Shown here: positions 1 to 7,674 of the stretch, piece by piece
Layout of the letters: every line of letters begins with the position of its first letter
Position numbering within the stretch: position 1 is the first letter of the stretch
Source of the DNA: Aureispira anguillae
GTDB taxonomy: Bacteria > Bacteroidota > Bacteroidia > Chitinophagales > Saprospiraceae
Direction of reading: 5' to 3'
DNA: 64,000 bases
Assembly: GCF_026000115.1 (NCBI RefSeq)
Contig: NZ_AP026867.1
Coordinates: 3,157,716 to 3,221,715, forward strand
Made by a program: the position numbers and the translations under genes
The notes under the pieces: generated by a model
The model's database searches: none
What the model saw: the letters and a program-made list of their open reading frames with translations, nothing else
Told to the model about the DNA's origin: nothing

Positions 1-2379
1 TAAATGCGCTTCTGATTGCCATAAATTAAAGGCATTATAAGAAGCATACGGTTTTGTTAGATTAGCCAGTTCGTCATAAACGGCTTCTTGTACATATTCT
101 GGCATGGCTCTTAGTTCAGCAGCCTTCCAGGTCGTGTTACGAGTAACATAAGCAGGATCTTCACTAATTGCCTGTTCTAAAACCTCACAAACCAAATCAA
201 TATAGGGTAATGGTGTATTGGTGTTCTTGCAATTCAGATCAATATACTCCAAATCAGGACGGCGAGCCAATAAGGCTGCCTTTGCATTTGCATAAGGACT
301 AACTGCTGAGCGTTGTCCAAGCCAATGCAACACATCGGTTAAATAAGCTGCTGGACTATAAACGGAACGACAATGTTCACAGGTACAATAATCATTGGCA
401 CCAAATAGATTTTCTAAATCAGGAATGCCCTCAATCGTGTCATTGATAACTGGATTATTTGTTGTCAAATTAATTAAAGCATGTGGACTCACATTATTAA
501 ATGCATTTCCATAAGTAGCCTGTAAACCTGTGGTTAAAGCAACCATGTGATTTGCTGCATTGGCAACTTGGGTAGCTGTTCCTGAGCCAGATGGTGAGGC
601 ACCAAATAAAGGCATTAAACCTTGTGTCCCCAACTGCTGTGCCTGATGAGCACTGTGAATTCCATTGTCTAGTAAGATAGCCGCAGCATTCGAGTTTGGC
701 GCAATACGCTGAATTCGTTGCACCGTTTTAAGTTCTTCAATCGTTTGTTTCTCCAGTTCTAGATTATTGTTTTTAATAAAACTGTCTAGATGATTTTCCT
801 TTAGATTCAAATTAGGATAATTATCCGCTAAGACTTCCAGTTCATCAATTTTATTCAGTTGATGGTTTGCCGTTCGTTTCGTCGCTGCTATTGTTGCTAC
901 ATCTGGCGCAAAAGATTCGGCAGTTGTTTTCATTTGCGGTATTAAACTTTCTTGATCTCCTAAAAAGGATTCCCAATGTTGTTCCGACCATTTAGCAAAA
1001 TCACTCACCTTCAAAATTGGAGCAGCAGCCCCTTCTTTGGAACTTGTTCCCTCTAAGGCTTCAGCTGTTGTGAACTGTGCTTTTAATTGCAAAATAAGGG
1101 GTTCAGAATAATTGGCTAAGGTAGAAAGTTGATACTCCTTGGTCAATGCTTCTGCTGTTTTTGTCGTAACAGCTCCATTTTCTTCTAAAGCTGCAATAAA
1201 GGCTGGTGAAAACTCAGGTCGCTTGGCAAAGGCATCAACAATTGCTAGTTGCTCTTCACCAGTCAAGGTAATTGCTCCTAGAATTTCTCCCAAAGTCATT
1301 TTATTGGCAATGAGTGGTTTTGTTAAAGCCATCTCATTGCGAGCAGCTTGCAGTTCTGCTTTTACCTGATTTAGCTTATTGGTGGTCGTAATGAGTAGCA
1401 TATTATGCTCCACAGCAATGGATAATGCCTGATCTTGTAGTTCTTTCGCCGTTAATAATAATGAAATTGATGTTTGCTCTACTAACGTAGTCATCCAAGG
1501 TTCCCATTCAGACAATTCATCAGACAATAGATAACTCGGCAAACTGGCAGGCAATCCTTGCACTATAAAACTGTAAATTACATCTGCGGTAAGGTAAGCG
1601 TACGATTTCAAAGAATCGGCTACTCGATGCGCAAGCACCAATTGCATAATATGATGCCCTCGAATTCCTGTTGTTTTATACAAATGAGTGACATCTTGAT
1701 GTTCTTCACTTTCTTGAATTTCTGCAATTGGCATACCATCCAAAAAACAATTCAATTTTTCAACTTTTTCTTCGAAATCAGAGCTTCCTAGATAAGGCTG
1801 CTCGCCTTCTGTAAAATTTGCCCAAACAACAGCAGTGGCATTAAAAAAGGTTAAGTGTTCAAGTTCCTGTCCTTCTTTATCATATCGTTTAACAACAAGA
1901 TGAAAGGTTTCCTTTGGCTGAGTCGTTTTAGCATCAATAGGCACTTCATAGTTCACTTCATAAGTGCCATTTTCGGTTGTTGTTGCTTCACCTAATAAAA
2001 CTTCCTTGTTTCTCAGCAATTTTTCAAAGACCTTTACAGAAGCATTTGGAATATTTTCCCAATACGCATTTCGAATCGTTCCTCGTACTTGATAACTATT
2101 ATTACTAAGTTCCTTGGTCGAATTTAGTGCTTCTTGCTGTATTTTATCCTCATAAAGATTGTTGATTAAGGAAATCGTAGCTTGGTCTACTACGCCACTT
2201 ATTTCTAGTTTGTGCTGTTCTTGGAGCTGCTCCAGATAAGATTTAATTGCTTCTGGAAGCACTCCTTTTTCATCGGTTTTTACATTAAAAACTTCGCCTC
2301 GGATATAGCCTAATACTTCTACGAGGTTTTTAATGTGTTCAAGGTTTTGGATGTCAAAATCCAAAGGGATAGTTTGCAT
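1..2379 (-). CDS. Tc toxin A subunit (TcdA/TcA-like, VRP1), 5' part only
   Basis: The frame is open from an ATG at 2379 to the left edge (793 codons, no stop), so the gene is partial at its 3' end. Around residues 655-688 it has the motif CTCEHC followed by RSVYSPAAYLTDVL, the hallmark of the VRP1/TcA family (Salmonella virulence plasmid 28.1-kDa A-like). The first ~75 residues look like a small helical domain. Residues ~95-170 (YQVRGTIRN...) resemble a carboxypeptidase-regulatory-type beta sandwich. In known Tc toxins TcA is the pentameric receptor-binding and translocation pore onto which the TcB-TcC cocoon docks. Here it lies downstream of, and on the same strand as, the TcB-TcC gene, with the displaced-toxin array between them. 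The linker, channel and receptor-binding domains lie outside the window. Family assignment is firm; target cells are unknown. Confidence 0.88.
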   Translation of the reverse strand, partial: MQTIPLDFDIQNLEHIKNLVEVLGYIRGEVFNVKTDEKGVLPEAIKSYLEQLQEQHKLEISGVVDQATISLINNLYEDKIQQEALNSTKELSNNSYQVRGTIRNAYWENIPNASVKVFEKLLRNKEVLLGEATTTENGTYEVNYEVPIDAKTTQPKETFHLVVKRYDKEGQELEHLTFFNATAVVWANFTEGEQPYLGSSDFEEKVEKLNCFLDGMPIAEIQESEEHQDVTHLYKTTGIRGHHIMQLVLAHRVADSLKSYAYLTADVIYSFIVQGLPASLPSYLLSDELSEWEPWMTTLVEQTSISLLLTAKELQDQALSIAVEHNMLLITTTNKLNQVKAELQAARNEMALTKPLIANKMTLGEILGAITLTGEEQLAIVDAFAKRPEFSPAFIAALEENGAVTTKTAEALTKEYQLSTLANYSEPLILQLKAQFTTAEALEGTSSKEGAAAPILKVSDFAKWSEQHWESFLGDQESLIPQMKTTAESFAPDVATIAATKRTANHQLNKIDELEVLADNYPNLNLKENHLDSFIKNNNLELEKQTIEELKTVQRIQRIAPNSNAAAILLDNGIHSAHQAQQLGTQGLMPLFGASPSGSGTATQVANAANHMVALTTGLQATYGNAFNNVSPHALINLTTNNPVINDTIEGIPDLENLFGANDYCTCEHCRSVYSPAAYLTDVLHWLGQRSAVSPYANAKAALLARRPDLEYIDLNCKNTNTPLPYIDLVCEVLEQAISEDPAYVTRNTTWKAAELRAMPEYVQEAVYDELANLTKPYASYNAFNLWQSEAHL

Positions 2380-2673
2380 AGTTTTCTATGTTTTTAGGGT
2401 TTAATGATTACTAAATATCTTTTTTATAAAATAGAGGGTCTGTTCCTTGCTTGTTATAACAAATAAGGAATCTATATTTAAATCTATATTTTTCTTCATT
2501 TTGAAATACTCCAAATAAGAGCAGCAGGTCTTTATTATGTTATTGGGAATGTGATCTGCGTCATCCCCGATTTTAATTTTTTTAATGAAATGAAGTAGCC
2601 TGTTTATCAGACCTTCATTTTGCTAACGCAAAAATCGTTTGTTCATCTTCATAAGAAATCACCAAGTATAATT
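2380..2673 (-). other. Intergenic region with a terminal Rhs scar and a hairpin insert
   Basis: No credible gene is seen. Positions 2647-2672 match the Rhs core that encodes ...VISYEE in the intact copies. Positions 2603-2657 match, almost base for base, an insert in tip 3 (6556-6597), including the palindrome TTTTGCGTTAGCAAAA. The rest is AT-rich and may contain the promoter of the TcA gene; I could not identify one. Confidence 0.5.
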
Positions 2674-3054
2674 TTAGCATGTTGGCTTCTGAGGTGGAAC
2701 ACCTTTTTCCTTTTTATCTTTTTTGTTAATTAAAAATGGATATGTAACACTTTTTAACATTTCTCCATGTGTATTGCTAGAATTATTTTCTAATAGATAT
2801 TGAAGTCTTTTTTCAATAACATTTAATTTCCATTTGTCTTCTAAATAAACCTCTTGTTTAAATGGATTATTCATTTCCTTGAAGTTCTCATAAAAAGCTT
2901 CTCCAATATTTTTTAATAAAGTATTAAAAATAGGACTATAAACATACTTGTCATAGTCTTCATCTAATGACTCAAACTTGATATCGCATAAAATTTTAAA
3001 TAATACTCTAATTTGATCTTTTGATAACGCTATTCTATTCATCATTTTTTTCAT
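2674..3054 (-). CDS. Putative immunity protein 5 (unrecognised family)
   Basis: A 126-residue soluble, charged, mostly helical protein with no signal peptide or membrane segment. Its ATG overlaps the TGA of the preceding broken toxin frame (ATGA at 3054-3051), the classic coupling of a toxin with its immunity gene, and this is the main evidence for the role. The last residues (KEKGVPPQKPTC) are encoded by the junction repeat that closes every module in the array, so the C-terminus may have been rewritten by recombination. I recognise no family. A cytoplasmic immunity protein is the best inference. Confidence 0.55.
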   Translation of the reverse strand: MKKMMNRIALSKDQIRVLFKILCDIKFESLDEDYDKYVYSPIFNTLLKNIGEAFYENFKEMNNPFKQEVYLEDKWKLNVIEKRLQYLLENNSSNTHGEMLKSVTYPFLINKKDKKEKGVPPQKPTC

Positions 3055-3382
3055 TTACCTATAATTTTCCTTTGCTCTTCTATTACTCTTTCTTTGAAAT
3101 TTTCGGAATACCCATCACTTACTAAAGGATTCTTTCCAATATAAACGATTTGTACAGGCTTTAATTTTAGGTTACCGTTTTGATATATCCATTCATATGG
3201 ATTTGTTTCAGCCTTTATAGCATTAACTCTCTAATAATCAACTAATTCAAACATAACAACATACTCTCCTCTCTTATGATAATCTCCATCTGTACGACCA
3301 AGAAATATTTTTTCATGAACTTTATCTGGTGACATTAGATATTTCGTAATATAAACACTACTCTTTCCATTCTTATTTTGCT
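3051..3382 (-). pseudogene. Displaced toxin 5 with an in-frame amber stop; ADP-ribosyltransferase-like (tentative)
   Basis: Reading down from 3382, one frame gives a coherent protein sequence: KNGKSSVYITKYLMSPDKVH, then KIFLGRTDGDYHKRGEYVVM, then a TAG at 3233-3231. It continues without a frame change as RVNAIKAETNPYEWIYQNG and LKLKPVQIVYIGKNP to the TGA at 3053-3051. The order of a VYIT strand, a GR..G...KR..YVV.F segment and a late IVYIGKNP strand recalls small HYD1-type ADP-ribosyltransferase toxins, but this is by eye and weak. The frame has no start and is cut off from Rhs coding sequence, so it cannot be expressed as a full toxin. Confidence 0.55.
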
Positions 3383-3401
3383 AACACAAAATTCATTCGC
3401 T

Positions 3402-3560
3402 CATTATTTGTAAAACGATAACATTTTAGACTCAAATCAGTTCCAGACTTAGCCGTTCGATAAGCAAAAGTCCTATAAGGAGGTGCCCGCTTTGCGGTTC
3501 TCTCTCTTGAAGGTCATTCTAGTCTGTTGGCTTCTGAGGTGGGATGCCTTGTTCAGGAAA
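3402..3560 (-). pseudogene. Rhs-core remnant plus module junction
   Basis: Positions 3402-3475 match the Rhs core stretch that in intact copies encodes SAYRTAKSGTDLSLKRYRFT, with several substitutions. The neighbouring 3476-3520 carries the same insert (AGAGAACCGC..AAGCGG) as tip 3. Positions 3538-3554 (GGTGGGATGCCTTGTTC) are the junction repeat found at the end of each module. It is the reduced trace of a fifth Rhs tip. Confidence 0.6.
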
Positions 3561-3662
3561 TTTAACTTTTGCCCTGTACCTAGATTGTCTTTATTTTCCA
3601 GTTGGAGAAATATGTTTATTAGGTGGAGCTATTTGTTCAAGATGTTTTTTGCTTAATTTTGA

Positions 3663-4421
3663 TTACCTCTTTATAATTGATAATTTACCGATACGATCAC
3701 CCGATACATTATACAGTGCTGTTTGAAACAGTCCTGCAAAGTTCTTATCTATATTATAATTGTAATAGATACAATTTATTCGTGCTCTACTAAATCGACT
3801 TTTTAGATTAAAGTTATACTTATTTCGCACCTTATCTATACTATAAATCAGTCTATAACTATTTGTGCTATAATTAAAATACATAAGGTTAATAACCTTA
3901 TCATAAGCTATCAACTGATAACTATCTTGATTCTCTTGAACAGGAGCCACCATAGTAACACTAGTAATTAAACTATTTTTTGCCTTAACTGTCTCATAAC
4001 TTAATTCGATAACTTTATTTTTTCTAGACGTATCTTCAGTATAACACTTCGTCGTAGATGAGATAATATAACCATCTTTTCCTAGCTGGTATTTCGTTAT
4101 AAAACTATGGCAAGAAGACAAAAAATAATTTGGAAAAGGTACTTCATAGTATTTTATAATGGAATTCAATTTATAAACTATTTTACACTTTAAATCAAAG
4201 TGCTCAATCTTGATAATTCTGTGCAATGAATCTAATTCGACTCCAATAGTATCCACTTTTTCATCCAGTTCAACAAGCACATTTGCTTTCGTTATTCCCA
4301 CAGGAATTAAATACGGGAGAGTTGCAAACTCATTTAACACAATATCATTATTTATAGAGACTTTTTGTGCCCAAGATGCATTTACAATGAATAGAAGCAA
4401 TATAATTATTTGTTTAGTCAT
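3663..4421 (-). CDS. Secreted protein, putative periplasmic immunity protein 4
   Basis: 252 residues beginning with a clear Sec signal peptide (residues 1-18, cleavage after NASWA before QKVSIN). The mature part is rich in beta strands and Tyr/Asn and has no motif I recognise. It follows a toxin remnant (stop at 4484) by 62 bases and is closed by the array junction repeat at 3538-3554, so position argues for an immunity protein guarding the periplasm. It could instead be an unrelated exported protein trapped in the array. The frame is intact although its toxin is not. Confidence 0.5.
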   Translation of the reverse strand: MTKQIIILLLFIVNASWAQKVSINNDIVLNEFATLPYLIPVGITKANVLVELDEKVDTIGVELDSLHRIIKIEHFDLKCKIVYKLNSIIKYYEVPFPNYFLSSCHSFITKYQLGKDGYIISSTTKCYTEDTSRKNKVIELSYETVKAKNSLITSVTMVAPVQENQDSYQLIAYDKVINLMYFNYSTNSYRLIYSIDKVRNKYNFNLKSRFSRARINCIYYNYNIDKNFAGLFQTALYNVSGDRIGKLSIIKR

Positions 4422-4483
4422 TAGTTTGGATTTATTAATTTACTACCTCAATGGAAACAAATTTATTTGTCAGGTACGCTTCT

Positions 4484-4714
4484 CTATGGGAACCATTCTT
4501 TGTAGTTGAAACATTCTAGTCCAAGGATAATAGCCACTCCTTTATCTACTAAATCATCCCCCATATTGAATACCTGTTTTCCACTAAAGTCATAATTCCC
4601 TGATGCTGTACGCCACCCTCCTATTTCTTTTCCCAATTCAAAGCTTATCAATGAGACAACATTTGTTTTTATTTCAAATAACTTCTTCTTTTTGTAATCT
4701 TCTATTTCTATCGC
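4484..4714 (-). pseudogene. Displaced toxin 4 remnant
   Basis: A 76-codon stretch without a start codon, opening just after a TGA at 4717-4715 and ending with TAG at 4486-4484. It reads as plausible protein (KKLFEIKTNVVSLISFELGK, EIGGWRTASGNYDFSGKQ, NMGDDLVDKGVA, CFNYKEWFP). DDLVDKG is similar to the DDLVDRG linker of the intact tips, which may or may not be coincidence. No Rhs core precedes it; the upstream side is the shared leader (4833-4861). No activity can be assigned. Confidence 0.4.
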
Positions 4715-4832
4715 TCATTTTTTGGAACAAGTCCACTACTATAAAATACACATTCTATGGCGGTGTAGTACTTGTACTATTTCTTTCTTTTGAAAATAAA
4801 AATATAAGCAGGAGAACCCGCCATGTAACTGA

Positions 4833-4940
4833 ACATGCCAAACCTAGAAACATGACAGAACGTAGTGACTAACGCAATGGTAGTCTTTTCGCTACTGGCA
4901 CATTACTAGATTGCTACTCTCTCGGTGGAATGCCTTGTTC
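4833..4940. repeat. Array leader/junction copy c
   Basis: Block CATGCCAAACCTAGAAACAT (start of 4833-4861) and the junction GGTGGAATGCCTTGTTC (4924-4940) recur at 6932-6959/7080-7096 and 9263-9290/9389-9405. Between them lie degenerate GCTACT/AGTAGC inverted repeats. It separates immunity gene 3 from toxin remnant 4. Confidence 0.65.
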
Positions 4941-4969
4941 TATACAAAGTGATTCTTTGTGGAATCACC

Positions 4970-5788
4970 TTACTCTATACTCATTTTTTTCTTATAGTTC
5001 TCAGCTTTTCTAGAAGCTAAAAAATTATTATCGTTAATAAAATAATTAATAGAATTTATCTTTCTTGTCAATGTTTGAATTTCATTTTCATCTAAAGAAA
5101 TCATGGAAATATGTTCATTTAATATTTGTTGATCCCCAATATCTTCTATATTGATTTCTTTTAATATTCGTACCTGATTTTGATTAATAAAATTAATAGG
5201 GTATATTTTTTTGAAATATCCATCAATTATACCCATTGAATAAAGTTGCCAAATTGTATCTTCCGCTTCTATAGAAATTTCTTCAGTAAAAAGTCCTTTT
5301 TTTATCTTTCTTTCGGTTATCCAATCGTATCCTTCATCAAGATTTACTATATAACCATAATTAAAAGAAAATAGATTATAAATTTCCATTATAAAATCTT
5401 CCATTATTTTACTTTTAAAAAAGTTATCTTCGATAGAAATAACTATACTTACTTTACCATATTCAGGGCTTTTTTCTTTAAAATTTAACAATGGGTTACT
5501 TATTGAAACAAATTGAGATTTATCATTATTAACAGCTAAAAAAGATACTACGTTTAGTTTTGTTTTATTTATAGAATACTTTTTATAAGCCACTATATTC
5601 TTCCATGTTTTTTGTCCATAATTTAATTCTAAATAGGATAATTTATCTTCAGATATACTTTCTAGAAGGCTGAATATATTATCTATAATTCTATAGGTAG
5701 AAAGACTTAAGCTTTGATCCAGAGTACATATTTTAAATAACTTTAGAACTCTATATTTTTTTACTTTTTTTTTTAAAAAGAATTTCAT
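4970..5788 (-). CDS. Putative immunity protein 3 (unrecognised family)
   Basis: 272 residues, soluble, Lys/Ile/Asn-rich, with no signal peptide. It starts three bases after the stop of the nuclease-like toxin 3 frame at 5792, so the two would be translationally coupled. If the toxin is a nuclease, a cytoplasmic immunity protein would fit. I recognise no motif; the DEGYDW...GLFTEE stretch near residues 153-170 is the most distinctive segment. The very low G+C, lower than the tcBC body, suggests it was acquired with its toxin. The function is inferred from position only. Confidence 0.5.
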   Translation of the reverse strand: MKFFLKKKVKKYRVLKLFKICTLDQSLSLSTYRIIDNIFSLLESISEDKLSYLELNYGQKTWKNIVAYKKYSINKTKLNVVSFLAVNNDKSQFVSISNPLLNFKEKSPEYGKVSIVISIEDNFFKSKIMEDFIMEIYNLFSFNYGYIVNLDEGYDWITERKIKKGLFTEEISIEAEDTIWQLYSMGIIDGYFKKIYPINFINQNQVRILKEINIEDIGDQQILNEHISMISLDENEIQTLTRKINSINYFINDNNFLASRKAENYKKKMSIE

Positions 5789-5791
5789 TTT

Positions 5792-6849
5792 TTATTTTTT
5801 CTTAGGTAATGGCCATATTCTGTCTAATCGTTGCGCCCATTTATTTACTCTAACGCTCCCTTGCAAGTTATGTAATTTCATGAAATTTATATTTCGACTT
5901 TTTAGTATACTCACTTTACCTGTTTTTGATGCTATCTCTATAATTTTAATTTTGCCTGATTTAAACAATACACCTACATCTGGTCTAGATCCATATTTCA
6001 TACTAGGTATTGTTTTGGAGTAACACTATTACCTCCCCATGAATAAACAAATGTATCATACCCTGATTCGCCTTCATATGTGCCTTTTAATAGCGTATCC
6101 TCTGCTGAATTGCCATTTACTTTTCCTTGATTCCCCTGCAAAGCCAAACCATCTACCTCACCATCAAACTGACCTTCATCAACTAAATATTCAGGCTTTG
6201 CCCCTTTGCTCTCACCTCTATCCACCAAATCATCAGGCGGTGGCTCCGCCTTATACCCTTCCATATCCATCAACTTAACAGGATTCCCCCTAGCATACTG
6301 ATACAAATTCAACCCATCCACACCCCGAAGGAGCAGCGAAGCTAAAATCACTAGGATCAGAACTCGTCCATCTCCCCAACCAAGCCGCATAGTACCGTAC
6401 TCCAAAATAATACAGCCCCGTCTCATCATCTCGTTCCTTATTTGTAAAACGATACCGTTTCAGATTCAAATCAGTACCAGACTTAGCCGTTCGATAAGCA
6501 GAAGTTCCATAAGGATGTATCCGCTTGGCGGTTCTTTCTCTTGAAGGTCTGCTAGACCTTCATTTTGCTAACGCAAAAATCGTTCATTCATCTTCATAGC
6601 TAATCACCACCCCATCTTCATTCGTTTCCAAGGTTGCCGAACCTAGATGATCCCTGTATTGATAACGAACCAAAGGAATAGGAGTTGCTACAGTAACACT
6701 ATTGTCCACCGTCAAGGTATCCACCTGCGCAATATCATCCACCTGTAGCGTCCATCGTTCCAATTTTACCATTCCACTAGCACTATACTCTCGATAACGC
6801 TCTACCCCTCCTAAATACAACCGCTCCGTTCTTTTTCCACTTTTACGAC
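5792..6849 (-). pseudogene. Displaced Rhs tip 3, frameshifted; PD-(D/E)xK-like nuclease end
   Basis: The fragment begins in the Rhs core at SGKKTERLYLGG-equivalent codons (6849) with no ATG; the first open piece (6820-6584) starts at TTG. It is broken by a ~70-base insert (6518-6590). A second insert near 6319-6352 shifts the frame before VDGLNLYQYARGNP. The linker YKAEPPPDDLVDRG follows, and the frame stops at 5998 within an ATGA overlap. The next frame (6001-5792) gives SRPDVGVLFKSGKIKIIE.ASKTGKVSILKSR, which matches the RPD...(D/E)x(S)K pattern of restriction-endonuclease-fold polymorphic toxins. It is probably dead as it stands. Confidence 0.65.
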
Positions 6850-7101
6850 TACAGGGCTTATAGATTATTCTATTACTATTATTTTCAAAGAACTTTTTAG
6901 TTTATTTTGTCTATTACACTTATCACCCTAAAATGCCAATCCTAGAAACATGACAGAACTCCTCTCACGAACCTAGTGAGTAATATAGCGACTAGCGCAA
7001 TGGTAGCCTTTTGCTACTCGGGTTGGCTTATACCTGTGGTACAAAAGCTACTGGCGCAATGCTAGATCGCTACTCTCGAGGTGGAATACCTTGCTCTTTT
7101 T
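6850..7101. repeat. Array leader/junction copy d
   Basis: This contains a pre-Rhs block (6852-6897) matching 9191-9237, the block 6932-6959, and the junction GGTGGAATACCTTGCTC (7080-7096). GCTACT/AGTAGC inverted repeats (6961-7075) lie between. No coding sequence is seen. It separates immunity gene 2 from Rhs tip 3. Confidence 0.65.
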
Positions 7102-7674
7102 TTAGTCATTTGGATATAAATATTCCTTACAAAACTGAAAAGAAGAATTAGAACTTCCATTTACCAATACTCTGTACATTGTTGTTTCAAAACAAGCCTC
7201 ACAATCTTGTGAAAACTCAATTGCATATATTTTATTTTTATCTTCAATATCGTATTCGATATGAGTTATTAGAAAATTGTACGATGGGATTTCTTCATCT
7301 TGAATCAATTGATTAATAAAACACGTATCTTTATCAAAAATAAAATAGGATCTATACTCCTCCAAATTAGATAATTTATTTTCTACAATACCATTAATTT
7401 CACCATTTGACGTAAGTCTATAAACAGCGAAATTCACAAAATGTAATCGTTTATCTATTTTATAAAATTCTTGAACTACAGATAAAGAATCAAAATTTTG
7501 AATTTTTATATTAGGTTTTATTTCATCAAAATTACTTTCCAATCTAAATTTTCGTGTACACTCCCTATTTCCTATTTTATCCTCAACACAATTAGTGCAA
7601 TTAAAAAATATAAGAAATAATAAAACATAAAACTTATAGATCACTTTTTTGCTTTTTTGGGAGGTATTCTCCAT
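7102..7674 (-). CDS. Putative immunity protein 2, exported/lipoprotein-like
   Basis: 190 residues. After a basic start there is a hydrophobic stretch (residues ~13-25) ending FFNCTNC. This could be a lipobox, although Asn before Cys is not canonical, so an ordinary signal anchor is the alternative. The rest is acidic with two Cys (DCEACFE) and no recognised family. The gene overlaps the end of toxin 2 by 34 bases, which couples them. An envelope location would suit a toxin that acts on the cell wall, which is what toxin 2 weakly resembles. Confidence 0.5.
   Translation of the reverse strand: MENTSQKSKKVIYKFYVLLFLIFFNCTNCVEDKIGNRECTRKFRLESNFDEIKPNIKIQNFDSLSVVQEFYKIDKRLHFVNFAVYRLTSNGEINGIVENKLSNLEEYRSYFIFDKDTCFINQLIQDEEIPSYNFLITHIEYDIEDKNKIYAIEFSQDCEACFETTMYRVLVNGSSNSSFQFCKEYLYPND

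Noticed and set aside
333..410. The CTCEHC cluster in TcA as a possible new metal site.
   Set aside because: I recall Cys-rich CxCxxC followed by SPAAY as common in this family, so it is a family hallmark rather than a novelty.
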